64,000 nt of DNA from G963422745 sp965214285 (GCA_965214285.1 OZ243946.1:1860001-1924000); one strand, 5' to 3'; counted from the stretch's first letter, positions 27,246 through 41,192 are shown. Numbers and translations: made by a program. The notes: generated by a model from the letters alone, not told the origin.

Positions 27246-28649
27246 TTGACCAAAGCAGATTTCGTGTCCGACCTCGCTCTTGCCGCCGAGGAGTCCCAGT
27301 TCGGGACTTTCGACGATGACGGCAACTACATCCCCCGCCAGTTCGCAGCCCCAGACGTCGACAGCATCGACTTGGACCAGGCATATGCCGCCACCATGGT
27401 CCTCGTCGAGGACGGCCAGATCGTGGAGGGCACCGTCGTCCGGGTCGACCAGGACGAAGTGCTGCTCGACATCGGCTTCAAGTCCGAAGGCGTCATACCC
27501 AGCCGTGAGCTCGACATGCGCAACGACGTGGTGCCCGACGAGATCGTGTCGCTCGGCCAGGCGGTCGAGGCTCTCGTCATCACCAAGGAGGACAAGGAGG
27601 GCCGTCTGGTCCTGTCCAAGAAGCGCGCTCAGTACGAGCGGGCCTGGGGCACCGTCAAGGAGATCAAGGAGGCCGAGGGGATGGTCAAGGGCCAGGTGAT
27701 CGAGGTCGTCAAGGGCGGCCTGATCGTCGACATCGGCCTGCGCGGCTTCCTGCCGGCGTCGCTGGTGGAGCTGCGCCGGGTGCGCGACCTGCAGCCCTAT
27801 GTGGGCCGCGAGCTCGAGGCCAAGATCATCGAGCTCGACAAGAACCGCAACAACGTCGTGCTGTCGCGCCGCAAGTGGCTCGAGGAGACCCAGCGCGAGC
27901 AGCGCAGCGCCTTCCTCGACAACCTCAAGCCGGGGGAGCGGCGCTCGGGCGTGATCTCGTCGGTGGTGAACTTCGGGGCCTTCGTGGACATCGGCGGCAT
28001 GGACGGCCTCATCCATGTGTCGGAGCTGTCGTGGAAGCACGTCGATCACCCGTCCAGCGTGGTCAGCGTGGGCGACGAGATCGACGTGGAGGTGCTCGAC
28101 GTCGACCTCGACCGCGAGCGGATCAGCCTCTCGCTCAAGGCCACCCAGCAGGACCCCTGGCAGGAGTTCGCGACCGGCCACCGGGTCGGCGAGCTGGTCT
28201 ACGGAAGAGTCACCAAGCTGGTGCCGTTCGGCTCGTTCGTGCAGGTGGGCGACGGCATCGAGGGCCTGGTCCACATCTCGGAGATGTCGGCTCACCACGT
28301 GAACGCGCCCGAGCAGGTGGTCACGTCCGGCGAGGAGCTCTGGGTCAAGATCATCGACCTCGACCTGCAGCGCCGGCGCATCAGCCTCTCCATCAAGCAG
28401 GCCGCCGAGGGCGGCGTGGTGGCTGCGGAGTACCAGGAGCAGTTCGGCGATCACGCCTATGACGACGAGGGCAACTACGTCGGCGGGGCCGACCCGGAGT
28501 CCGAGGGGCAGGCGGCCTGGGAGGAGTACTACCTGGAAGGCGAGGAGGGCGAAGAGTCCGCCGAGGCCGCCGATGCGGGCGAGGACGAAGAAGGCGTGGA
28601 GTACGAGTACGTCGAGGTGGAGCTGCCCCCCGACGACGAGCAGGCCTGA
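27246..28649 (+). CDS. rpsA: 30S ribosomal protein S1
   Basis: This 467-residue protein has four S1 RNA-binding domains: GQIVEGTVVRVDQDEVLLDIG (about residue 58), VKGQVIEVVKGGLIVDIGLRG (about 145), ERRSGVISSVVNFGAFVDIGG (about 229) and GELVYGRVTKLVPFGSFVQVG (about 315). The block GRLVLSKKRAQYERAWGT is shared with mycobacterial RpsA. The C-terminus is an unusually acidic tail of about 50 residues rich in Glu/Asp. The start is uncertain: TTG 27246 gives the longer form and GTG 27264 is an alternative; neither has a clear Shine-Dalgarno sequence. Confidence 0.95.
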   Translation: MTKADFVSDLALAAEESQFGTFDDDGNYIPRQFAAPDVDSIDLDQAYAATMVLVEDGQIVEGTVVRVDQDEVLLDIGFKSEGVIPSRELDMRNDVVPDEIVSLGQAVEALVITKEDKEGRLVLSKKRAQYERAWGTVKEIKEAEGMVKGQVIEVVKGGLIVDIGLRGFLPASLVELRRVRDLQPYVGRELEAKIIELDKNRNNVVLSRRKWLEETQREQRSAFLDNLKPGERRSGVISSVVNFGAFVDIGGMDGLIHVSELSWKHVDHPSSVVSVGDEIDVEVLDVDLDRERISLSLKATQQDPWQEFATGHRVGELVYGRVTKLVPFGSFVQVGDGIEGLVHISEMSAHHVNAPEQVVTSGEELWVKIIDLDLQRRRISLSIKQAAEGGVVAAEYQEQFGDHAYDDEGNYVGGADPESEGQAAWEEYYLEGEEGEESAEAADAGEDEEGVEYEYVEVELPPDDEQA

Positions 28650-28742
28650 GCGCCGGGGCTGGGCGGCCGTCGAAGCCGTGATCGGCGTGATCGGGTCCGG
28701 GTCGATCTCGGCCGGGCTCGGCGGCGGGCTGGTCTGGCCGGC

Positions 28743-29387
28743 GTGATCGAGATCGGCCTGACCGGGGGCATCGGCTCGGGCAAGTCGACCGTAGGCGAGG
28801 CCCTGGTCCGGCGGGGCGCGGTGCTCATCGACGCCGACCGGATCGTGCACGAGCTGCAGCAGCCCGGCGAGCCGGTCTTCGAGGCGATGGTCGAGCGCTT
28901 CGGCACCGGCATCGTGGCCGCCGACGGCACCCTGGACCGCTCCCAGGTGGCCGCCATCGTGTTCGCCGACGAAGCCGAGCTGAAGGCCCTGAACGACATC
29001 GTGCACCCGGCGGTAGCCACCGAGATGAAGGCGCGGCGCTTGGGGCTGGAGGGCAGCGACGCCATAGCAGTGCTCGACATCCCGCTGCTGGTCTCGCCCG
29101 ACGGCGGATCGGTGGCCGAGCGCTACGCCAACCTCGCAGGCGTGATCGTGGTGGACGTCGATCCCGAGATCGCCATCGAGCGGCTGGTGGCCCAGCGGGG
29201 ATTCGACCCCGCCGACGCCCGCAGCCGCATCGCCAGGCAGGCCGGCCGCGCCGACCGACTGGCCGTGGCGGATGTGGTGATCGACAACTCGGGCAGCCTC
29301 GACGACCTGGCGCCCCAGGTCGACGCAGCCTGGCAGTGGGCACAAGGACTGGCCCAGGCCGCGCGCGTCGAGCCGGCCGGCGGCTGA
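28743..29387 (+). CDS. coaE: Dephospho-CoA kinase
   Basis: This 214-residue P-loop kinase phosphorylates dephospho-CoA in the last step of CoA biosynthesis. It shows Walker A GGIGSGKST near the N-terminus, GAVLIDADRIVHELQQPGEPV, and the lid region with IERLVAQRGFDPADARSRIARQ. It is single-domain, unlike the mycobacterial enzyme fused to a GrpB-like domain. GTG 28743 is the start. It lies between rpsA and uvrB as in mycobacteria. Confidence 0.95.
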   Translation: MIEIGLTGGIGSGKSTVGEALVRRGAVLIDADRIVHELQQPGEPVFEAMVERFGTGIVAADGTLDRSQVAAIVFADEAELKALNDIVHPAVATEMKARRLGLEGSDAIAVLDIPLLVSPDGGSVAERYANLAGVIVVDVDPEIAIERLVAQRGFDPADARSRIARQAGRADRLAVADVVIDNSGSLDDLAPQVDAAWQWAQGLAQAARVEPAGG

Positions 29388-29467
29388 GCGTCGACAGCCG
29401 GCGTATCTGAGGCCGGCGGCTGAGCGCCAGGCCCGCGAGCCGCACAAGCCGAGCACCTGCTGGCGGG

Positions 29468-29473
29468 TAGGTT
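29468..29473 (+). promoter_or_regulatory. -10 element TAGGTT for uvrB (leaderless)
   Basis: TAGGTT ends 6 nt before the GTG start of uvrB at 29480. No LexA-type SOS box was recognised nearby. Confidence 0.5.
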
Positions 29474-29479
29474 GAGGCC

Positions 29480-31570
<2,091 letters not shown>

Positions 31571-31590
31571 GCGCTGTCGCAGCGTGTGGG

Positions 31591-31596
31591 TAGAGT
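31591..31596 (+). promoter_or_regulatory. -10 element TAGAGT for uvrA (leaderless)
   Basis: TAGAGT ends 7 nt before GTG 31604 and supports that start over the in-frame GTG at 31586, which lies upstream of the hexamer. Confidence 0.5.
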
Positions 31597-31603
31597 GCCG
31601 CGG

Positions 31604-34558
<2,955 letters not shown>

Positions 34559-34569
34559 TCTCGGCTGCG

Positions 34570-36441
34570 ATGCTGCAGCGACCGCCTGCGGGGACCATCC
34601 CCGAGGCCCCGGGCTCCTATCAGTTCTCCGACGCCGACGGGCGGGTGATCTACGTCGGCAAGGCCAAGAACCTGCGGGCGCGGCTGTCGAGCTACTTCGG
34701 CAGCCCCCGCAGCCTGGCGCTGCGCACCCGCCAGATGACCGAGGCCGCCGAGTCGCTGGACTGGATCCAGGTCGGCAACGAGGTCGAGGCGCTGATGCTG
34801 GAGTACGCCCTGATCCAGCGCCACCGGCCGCGCTTCAACGTGCGCTACACCGACGACAAGTCGTACCCGTTCCTGTGCGTGACGATGGTCGACGAATGGC
34901 CCCGGGCGATGGTGATGCGCGGCCGGCGACGCAAGGGCAACCGCTACTTCGGGCCTTACGGCCATGCCTACGCGATCCGCGAGACGCTCGACCTGCTGCT
35001 GCGCACCTTCCCGATCCGCACCTGCACCGACGGCAAGTTCGCCCGCCACGAGCGGCTCGGCAAGCCCTGCCTGCTGTACCACATCGAGAAGTGCGCGGCG
35101 CCCTGCGTCGGCGAGATCGACAAGGCCGGCTACGACAGCCTGGTGGCGGAGCTGCTGTCGTTCCTGGAGGGCGACACCGACGAGATCGTCAGCCGGCTCG
35201 AGGCCCAGATGCACGAGGCGTCCGAGGCGCTGGAGTTCGAGCTGGCAGCGCACCGGCGCGACCGGCTGGCATCGGTGCGCAAGGCGTCCGAGAAGCAGCA
35301 GATGGTGCTGGCAGGCAGGGTGGACGCCGACGTGATCGGCGTCTTCGACGACGACCTGGAGGCCGCTGTGCAGGTGTTCTTCGTGCGCAAGGGCCGGGTG
35401 CTGGGCCGGCGCGGCTTCGTGGTCGACAAGGCCGAGGAGCTCGACGCCGGCGAGCTGGTGGGCCGGGTGCTGGAGCGGATCTACCACGACGACAACCCGC
35501 TGGGCAGCCCCAAGGAGGTGCTGGTGCCGGACCTGCCCGACGACGGGGGCCTCTACGAGGCATGGCTGTCGGAGCTGAGAGGCTCGAAGGTCGCCGTGCG
35601 GGTTCCGCAGCGCGGCGACAAGCGCACGCTGCTGGCGACGGTCACCCGCAACGCCGAGGAGTCCTTCACACGGCACCGCCTGAAGCGCTCCACCGATCAC
35701 AACAGCCGGGCGCGGGCGCTGAACGAGCTGCAGCAGCATCTCGGCCTGGCCGTCGCCCCGCTGCGGATCGAGTGCTACGACATGAGCCACGTGCAGGGCA
35801 GCGACTACGTGGGCTCGATGGTGGTGATGGAGGACGCCCTGCCCAAGAAGTCCGACTACCGCCGCTTCAAGATCCGCTCGCTGGGCGGCAGCGACGACGT
35901 GGCCGCAATGGAGGAGGTGCTGACCCGGCGCTTCTCGGCGTATCTGGCCGACCGGGCCGCTGCGGCTGGGGAGCGCAATCGGCGCTTCGCCTATCCGCCG
36001 CAGCTCGTGGTGGTCGACGGCGGCAAACCCCAGCTTGGCGCCGCTGTGCGGGTGCTGGAGGGCCTGGGCCTGGGCTCTGAGATCCCGGTGGTCGCTTTGG
36101 CCAAGCGCTTCGAGGAGGTGTACGTGCCGGGGCGCTCCGAGCCGATCAGGCTGCCGCGCCGCGGCGAGGCGCTTTATCTGCTGCAGCGCATACGCGACGA
36201 GTCGCATCGCTTCGCGGTCGACTATCACCGCTCGCTGCGCGACAAGCGCATGACCCGCAGCGCGCTCGACGGCATCTCAGGCCTCGGCCCGGTGCGTCGC
36301 AAGCGGCTGGTGAAGGAGCTGGGCGGGGTGAACGCCGTGAAACGCGCCGAGCTGGCGGAGCTGACGGGCCTGTCGTGGCTGCCCGACGAGGTGGCCTCGA
36401 ACGTCTACGAGGCGCTGCACACCCCCGGCCGAAACAGCTAG
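34570..36441 (+). CDS. uvrC: Excinuclease ABC subunit C
   Basis: This 623-residue dual-incision nuclease has an N-terminal GIY-YIG domain (PGSYQFSDADGRVIYVGKAK), a cysteine-bearing linker (PCLLYHIEKCAAPCVG), a UVR domain for UvrB contact (EASEALEFELAAHRRDRL), an RNase H-like endonuclease core (IECYDMSHVQGSDYVGSMVV, VVDGGKPQLGAA) and C-terminal helix-hairpin-helix repeats (DGISGLGPVRRKRLVKELGG). It completes a contiguous uvrB-uvrA-uvrC set. Confidence 0.97.
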   Translation: MLQRPPAGTIPEAPGSYQFSDADGRVIYVGKAKNLRARLSSYFGSPRSLALRTRQMTEAAESLDWIQVGNEVEALMLEYALIQRHRPRFNVRYTDDKSYPFLCVTMVDEWPRAMVMRGRRRKGNRYFGPYGHAYAIRETLDLLLRTFPIRTCTDGKFARHERLGKPCLLYHIEKCAAPCVGEIDKAGYDSLVAELLSFLEGDTDEIVSRLEAQMHEASEALEFELAAHRRDRLASVRKASEKQQMVLAGRVDADVIGVFDDDLEAAVQVFFVRKGRVLGRRGFVVDKAEELDAGELVGRVLERIYHDDNPLGSPKEVLVPDLPDDGGLYEAWLSELRGSKVAVRVPQRGDKRTLLATVTRNAEESFTRHRLKRSTDHNSRARALNELQQHLGLAVAPLRIECYDMSHVQGSDYVGSMVVMEDALPKKSDYRRFKIRSLGGSDDVAAMEEVLTRRFSAYLADRAAAAGERNRRFAYPPQLVVVDGGKPQLGAAVRVLEGLGLGSEIPVVALAKRFEEVYVPGRSEPIRLPRRGEALYLLQRIRDESHRFAVDYHRSLRDKRMTRSALDGISGLGPVRRKRLVKELGGVNAVKRAELAELTGLSWLPDEVASNVYEALHTPGRNS

Positions 36442-36446
36442 CGCGA

Positions 36447-36480
36447 GCGCGTTGCCGGTCGGGCCTGAGCCGGCGAGCGC
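36447..36480. terminator. Imperfect hairpin between convergent uvrC and glutamine synthetase genes
   Basis: GCCGG (36454-36458) pairs with CCGGC (36470-36474), and flanking GCGC (36447-36450) can pair with GCGC (36477-36480) around a bulge. It sits in the 46-nt convergent gap and may terminate both transcripts. No U tract is present. Confidence 0.3.
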
Positions 36481-36487
36481 GGTCGGG

Positions 36488-37852
36488 CTAGAACAGCGTC
36501 AGGTACTGCTCGATCTCGCCGGGCGTCACCTCGTGGTGATGGGCCAGGAACTCGGCGCGCTTCACGGCGGCGAAGTAGTCGCGGTAAGCGCCGTCGGGCG
36601 TGTCGCCGAGGCCCGCGCCGAGCACCTCGCTGGCCGCCAGGTTGTCCGCCGCGTGCAGCAGCGTCGGCGGCAGCGTCACGATGCCCCGCTCGGCCACCTC
36701 CGCCGCGCTGAGGGTGAACAGATTGTCGACATTGGGCGGCCCGGGGTCCATCTCGTTGTCGATCCCGTCGAGCCCGCAGGCGAGCATGGCCGCGAACGCC
36801 AGGTACGGGTTGGCGGCGCCGTCCATCAGGCGCACCTCGATGCGGTCCGGCTCGGGCACCCGGATCATCTGGGTGCGGTTGTTGCCTCCGTAGGCCGCAT
36901 ATGCGGGCGCCCAGGTGGCGCCCGAGGTGGGCGCGCCCACGCCCATGCGCTTGTAGGAGTTGGCGATCGGGCAGGTGACGGCCACCAGCGCCGGGGCGTG
37001 GGCGATGAGCCCGGCGATGAAGCGGTATGCCATCTCGCTCAGGCCGAGGCCCTTGGAGTCGTCGCCCTCGCCGGCTGGGAACAGCGGCTCGTCGGTGTCC
37101 GCAGTCCAGAGGCTCATGTGGGCGTGCAGGCCGTTGCCGGTGCGGTCCGAGAACGGCTTGGGCATGAACGTCGCAAAGCGGTTGCCCTGCTCGTGGCGCT
37201 CGGCCAGGGTGTGGACCATGAGGCGGAACAGGATCAGCCGGTCTGCGGTAGTGAGCGCGTCGGAGTACTGCCAGTTCTGCTCGTACTGGCCGTTGGCGTC
37301 CTCGTGGTCATTCGCGTAGTTGCCCCAGCCCATGGCGTCGAGGTTCTTCGACACCGCCTCGAGATGGGGCAGCATCCGGGTCAGGCCGCGGGCGTCGTAA
37401 CACGGGAGCGGGGCGGTGTCGCGCTCGTCGGCCACGGTGATCGTGCCGTCGTCGCTGCGCGTCACCAGCGAGTACTCGGCCTCCACTCCGGCCTTGAGCA
37501 CCAGGTTGCGCTCGGCGAGCCGCTGCATGGCGTTCGCCAGGATCACCCGCGGCGCATAGGGCCAGAGCTCGCCCTCCACGGTCGGGTTGCACTGCATGGC
37601 GGCCACGTTGGGCTGCCAGGGCAGGCGGGTGTACGACGCCGGATCCGGGATCGCCAGGATGTCGGGATGCGACGGGTCCTGGCCGATCGGCCCGGCCGCG
37701 AAGCCGGCGAACCCGGCGCCGTCGGTCAGCAGCGCGTCCAGCGCCGACACCGGCACCAGCTTGGCGCACGGCTTGCCGTGCATCTCCACGAACATGGCGT
37801 AGATGAACTCCACGCCGTCGTCTTGCACCCGCTGGTGCAGGTCGTCTCCCAT
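36488..37852 (-). CDS. GlnT/GmaS-type glutamine synthetase family enzyme
   Basis: This 454-residue glutamine-synthetase-fold ligase has the beta-grasp segment MFVEMHGKPCAKLVPVS, the metal/ammonium-site region KAGVEAEYSLV, the NGLHAHMSLW motif and the ATP/glutamate segment NNRTQMIRVPEPDRIEVRL. It faces an mgsABC operon, a context in which such proteins are gamma-glutamylmethylamide synthetase (GmaS) or GlnT rather than the housekeeping GlnA. It may therefore ligate methylamine or ammonia to glutamate (inference). A GAGGGGGAG Shine-Dalgarno sequence precedes ATG 37852. The divergent control region at 37919-37940 probably coordinates it with the mgs genes. Confidence 0.8.
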   Translation of the reverse strand: MGDDLHQRVQDDGVEFIYAMFVEMHGKPCAKLVPVSALDALLTDGAGFAGFAAGPIGQDPSHPDILAIPDPASYTRLPWQPNVAAMQCNPTVEGELWPYAPRVILANAMQRLAERNLVLKAGVEAEYSLVTRSDDGTITVADERDTAPLPCYDARGLTRMLPHLEAVSKNLDAMGWGNYANDHEDANGQYEQNWQYSDALTTADRLILFRLMVHTLAERHEQGNRFATFMPKPFSDRTGNGLHAHMSLWTADTDEPLFPAGEGDDSKGLGLSEMAYRFIAGLIAHAPALVAVTCPIANSYKRMGVGAPTSGATWAPAYAAYGGNNRTQMIRVPEPDRIEVRLMDGAANPYLAFAAMLACGLDGIDNEMDPGPPNVDNLFTLSAAEVAERGIVTLPPTLLHAADNLAASEVLGAGLGDTPDGAYRDYFAAVKRAEFLAHHHEVTPGEIEQYLTLF

Positions 37853-37918
37853 GATGCTCCCCCTCGCAGGCGATCTCGGAACTTGCGCACCGAATCCGGG
37901 GTTTCGCGTCCCCCGATG

Positions 37919-37940
37919 CCTTCACTACTGTAGGTGAAGG
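37919..37940. promoter_or_regulatory. Inverted-repeat operator enclosing a bidirectional -10
   Basis: CCTTCAC (37919-37925) and GTGAAGG (37934-37940) form a perfect 7-bp dyad. The 8-bp spacer contains TACTGTA (37926-37932), which reads as TACTGT on the plus strand and TACAGT on the minus strand. A dimeric regulator bound here would block both divergent promoters. Leaders of about 105 nt (mgsA) and 65 nt (synthetase) follow. The regulator is not identified. Confidence 0.55.
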
Positions 37941-38045
37941 ACGTTTCCCCGTGTCAAAAAGCGCGGGGCGTGTCCGCTGCCCGGCCCACGCCGACCGGCC
38001 GAGCGCCGGGCGGCTGAGGCGACGAACAGCCACCCGGGAGACAAC

Positions 38046-38948
38046 ATGTGCGGAATCGTCGGCCTGTTCTGCAAGACAGCCAGGCATCGCCATGAGCTGG
38101 GGCGGCTGGCCGCGGTCATGCTGCACGAGATGCGCGAGCGCGGCCCCGACAGCGCAGGCTTCGCGGTCTACGACGACCCAGGCACAGCCGGCACTACCAG
38201 GCTGACGGTGCTCGCCGAGCACACCCGCCCCGACTGGGGCCGCATCGCTGCGGGGCTGGAGGAGGCCCTCGGCGCCGAGGCGAGCGTGCGGCAGCTGCGC
38301 GACCACGCGGTGTTCGAGACCTCGGGCGACGGGCGGCTCGCCAGGCAGTGGCTGATCGACAACGCGCCCGAGCTCGACGTGCTCAGCTACGGCGAGCGCA
38401 TCGAGCTCTACAAGGCCGTCGGCGACCCCGACCTGGTGGCGGTGGACTACGACCTCGCCTCGCGCAGCGGCACCCATGCGGTGGCGCACACCCGGATGGC
38501 CACCGAGTCGGCGGTCACCACCAACGGCTCGCACCCGTTTGTGACCGGCGCCGACACCTGCCTGGTGCACAACGGCTCGCTGTCGAACCACAACCAGATG
38601 CGCGAGCGGCTGGTGCACGTCGGCGAGTCGTTCCAGACCGAGAACGACTCCGAGGTCGCGGCCGGCTATCTGTCGTGGCGGCTGCGCGAGGGCGACACGC
38701 TGGAGCAGGCCCTGCACCGCTCGCTGGACGACCTCGACGGCTTCTACACGTTCGCCATCGGCACCCGCGACGGCTTCGCCGTGCTGCGCGACCCGATCGC
38801 CTGCAAGCCGGCGGTGATCGCCGAGACCGACGACTGGGTGGCCATGTCGTCTGAGTACCGGGCGATTGCCGTGCTGCCCGGCGTGGAGCAAGCCGAGCTG
38901 TTCGAGCCCGAGCCGGCACGGGTCTACACCTGGAGCCTGGCCGCATGA
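38046..38948 (+). CDS. mgsA: Class II glutamine amidotransferase subunit (MgsA/GlxB-like)
   Basis: This 300-residue Ntn-hydrolase-type amidotransferase has the nucleophile Cys2 in MCGIVGLF, with ERGPDSAGFAVYD, HTRMATESAVTTNGSHPF and LVHNGSLSNH forming the glutamine site. It corresponds to the first piece of a split GltB: it releases ammonia from glutamine (or gamma-glutamylmethylamide) for the synthase subunit encoded two genes downstream. The Shine-Dalgarno sequence is GGGAG, 5 nt before ATG. It overlaps mgsB by 4 nt. Use in N-methylglutamate synthesis versus a glutamate-synthase-like role cannot be decided here. Confidence 0.8.
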   Translation: MCGIVGLFCKTARHRHELGRLAAVMLHEMRERGPDSAGFAVYDDPGTAGTTRLTVLAEHTRPDWGRIAAGLEEALGAEASVRQLRDHAVFETSGDGRLARQWLIDNAPELDVLSYGERIELYKAVGDPDLVAVDYDLASRSGTHAVAHTRMATESAVTTNGSHPFVTGADTCLVHNGSLSNHNQMRERLVHVGESFQTENDSEVAAGYLSWRLREGDTLEQALHRSLDDLDGFYTFAIGTRDGFAVLRDPIACKPAVIAETDDWVAMSSEYRAIAVLPGVEQAELFEPEPARVYTWSLAA

Positions 38949-39793
38949 CGGCGCAGCGAGCCGTGCAGGGCCAGGCCCCGCAGCAGACGGCCCGAGTCCT
39001 CGACCTCGGCGAGCTGACGCTGCGAGAGGTCAACGCGCTGCTGCACGAGACGCAGCAGGGCAGTTTCCGGATCGTCAACCCCCGTGGCGCCCATGCCCTG
39101 GCGGTCGGCATCACCAGCGATCTAGTGGTGGACGTCGAGGGCTCGGTCGGCTACTTCGCGGCCGGCATGAACCAGCTCGCCGCTGTGACCGTCCACGGCA
39201 ACGCCGGCACCGGCGCCGGCGAGAACATCATGTCGGGAAGCCTGCGGGTGACCGGCAGCGTCACCATGTCCGCAGGCGCGACCGGCTGCGGCGGCCTGCT
39301 GGTGGTAGAGGGCAACGCCGGCGCGCGCTGCGGGATCTCCATGAAGGGCGTCGACATCGTGGTGGGCGGCGACATCGGGCAGCTCGGGGCGTTCATGGCC
39401 CAGGCCGGCTCGCTGGCGGTGCTCGGCGACGCCGACCATCACCTGGGCGACTCGATCTACGAGGCCGAGGTGTTCGTGCGCGGCGAGGTGGCGTCGCTCG
39501 GCGCGGACTGCATTCAGACCGACATGACCGCCGAGGCCGCCGAACGGCTCGCCGCGTTGTTGGACCGCGCCGGCATGACCGCCGACCCCGGCGACTTCCG
39601 CCGCTACGGCTCGGCCCGCGAGCTCTACAACTTCCACGTAGACGACATCGACGCCGAGCTCGCCGAGGCCGCCGGGCTTGCTGCCTCTGGGGCCGGCCAG
39701 GCAGCCGCGTCAGCCGACGCAGAGCAGCCGCCCGCCGACACAGCGCCGCCGCCCGCCGACACAGCCCGGCCGCAGGAAGGGACCAGGCGATGA
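38945..39793 (+). CDS. mgsB: GltB beta-helix (GXGXG) subunit (MgsB/GlxC-like)
   Basis: This 282-residue protein is a stand-alone counterpart of the C-terminal beta-helix domain of glutamate synthase. The GxGxG repeats are seen as GNAGTGAGENIMSGSLRVTG, GATGCGGLLVVEGNAGAR, GVDIVVGGDIGQLGAFMAQ and GDADHHLGDSIYEAEVFVRG. A C-terminal extension of about 45 residues is Ala/Pro-rich with a short PPADTA repeat and is probably disordered. It overlaps both neighbours by 4 nt (ATGA), so mgsABC are translationally coupled and probably form one complex. Confidence 0.8.
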   Translation: MTAQRAVQGQAPQQTARVLDLGELTLREVNALLHETQQGSFRIVNPRGAHALAVGITSDLVVDVEGSVGYFAAGMNQLAAVTVHGNAGTGAGENIMSGSLRVTGSVTMSAGATGCGGLLVVEGNAGARCGISMKGVDIVVGGDIGQLGAFMAQAGSLAVLGDADHHLGDSIYEAEVFVRGEVASLGADCIQTDMTAEAAERLAALLDRAGMTADPGDFRRYGSARELYNFHVDDIDAELAEAAGLAASGAGQAAASADAEQPPADTAPPPADTARPQEGTRR

Positions 39794-41103
39794 CCTCCCA
39801 CGACTGGCACCATCGCGAGTCCTACACCTTCGACCGCAACGTCATCGCCGAGATCCAGCGTGCGGCCAACACCGGCATCTACCGGATACGGGGTTTCGGC
39901 GCCAAGCGCAGGCTGCCGACGCTGGACGACCTGGTGTTCCTGGGGGCGTCGATGTCGCGCTACCCCCTGGAGGGCTACCGGGAGAGCTGCGGCACCGACG
40001 TGGTGATCGGCGAGGAGCGGGCCGCGCGGCCCGTGCGGCTCGATATCCCGATCACGATCGCCGGGATGAGCTTCGGCTCGCTGTCCGCTGAGGCCAAGGA
40101 GGCGCTCGGGCGGGGCGCCAACGCCGCCGGCACGTCGACCACGACCGGCGACGGCGGCATGACCCCCGAGGAGCGCGGCCACTCCAAGACGCTGGTGTAC
40201 CAGTACCTGCCGTCCCGCTACGGCATGAACCCCGACCACATCCGCCAGGCCGACGCCATCGAGGTGGTGGTCGGCCAGGGCGCTAAGCCCGGCGGCGGGG
40301 GGATGCTGCTGGGCCAGAAGATCACCGAGCGGGTGGCCGAGATGCGCACCCTGCCCGAGGGCATCGACCAGCGCTCGGCGTGCCGTCACCCCGACTGGAC
40401 CGGCCCCGACGACCTGATGATCAAGATCATCGAGCTGCGCGAGATCGTCGACTGGCAGATTCCCGTGTACGTCAAGGTGGGCGCGGCCCGGCCCTACTAC
40501 GACTCGGCGCTGGCCGTGAAGGCCGGCGCGGATGCCATCGTGGTCGACGGCATGCAGGGCGGCACGGCGGCGACCCAGGACGTGTTCATCGAGCACGTCG
40601 GCATCCCCACCATCGCGGCGATCCCCGAGGCGGTGCGGGCGCTGAAGGAGCTTCAGGTCCATCGCAAGGTCAAGCTGATCGCCGCGGGCGGGATCCGCTC
40701 GGGCGCCGATGTCGCCAAGGCGCTGGCGCTGGGCGCAGACGCGGTGTCGATCGGCACGGCCGCGCTGATCGCCATCGGCGACAACTCCCCCTCGCTCGAC
40801 GACGAGTATCGGGCGCTGGGCAGCGCGGCGGGCTGCTGGGAGGACTACCAGGCCGGCAACGACCCGGCGGGCATCACCACCCAGGACCCGACGCTCGCCG
40901 GGCGGCTGGATCCGGTGATCGCAGGCCGCCGCCTGGCCAATTACCTGCAGGTGCTCACCCTGGAGGTGCAGACGCTGGCCCGCGCCAACGGCAAGTCGCA
41001 TGTACACAACCTCGAGCCCGAGGATCTGGCGGCGCTCACCGTGGAGGCCGCCGCCATGGCCAAGGTGCCCCTGGCCGGCACCTCCTGGATCCCCGGCACC
41101 TGA
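39790..41103 (+). CDS. mgsC: FMN-binding glutamate-synthase-like subunit (MgsC/GlxD-like)
   Basis: This 437-residue protein matches the FMN/Fe-S synthase domain of GltB: ITIAGMSFGSLSAEAKEALG, GTSTTTGDGGMTPEE, QGAKPGGGGMLLGQKI, KVGAARPYYDSALAVKAGAD, VVDGMQGGTAATQDVFIEH and GGIRSGADVAKALALGADAV. It would convert 2-oxoglutarate plus ammonia or methylamine to glutamate or N-methylglutamate. The usual partner mgd (sarcosine-oxidase-like) genes do not follow; a foreign-looking island starts 89 nt downstream. Confidence 0.82.
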   Translation: MTSHDWHHRESYTFDRNVIAEIQRAANTGIYRIRGFGAKRRLPTLDDLVFLGASMSRYPLEGYRESCGTDVVIGEERAARPVRLDIPITIAGMSFGSLSAEAKEALGRGANAAGTSTTTGDGGMTPEERGHSKTLVYQYLPSRYGMNPDHIRQADAIEVVVGQGAKPGGGGMLLGQKITERVAEMRTLPEGIDQRSACRHPDWTGPDDLMIKIIELREIVDWQIPVYVKVGAARPYYDSALAVKAGADAIVVDGMQGGTAATQDVFIEHVGIPTIAAIPEAVRALKELQVHRKVKLIAAGGIRSGADVAKALALGADAVSIGTAALIAIGDNSPSLDDEYRALGSAAGCWEDYQAGNDPAGITTQDPTLAGRLDPVIAGRRLANYLQVLTLEVQTLARANGKSHVHNLEPEDLAALTVEAAAMAKVPLAGTSWIPGT

Positions 41104-41192
41104 CCACCCCGACCCTCGCTCCACCCAGCCAGCCGACTCTGACGCTGCTCGGGCGACGTCAAGCCACCGTCGGAGGTCGGTGGAGATCTTTG

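Noticed and set aside
38046..41103. Split housekeeping glutamate synthase GltB
   Set aside because: The three separate subunits, the absence of gltD and the divergent GlnT/GmaS-type synthetase fit MgsABC/GlxBCD better than the large single-chain GltB.
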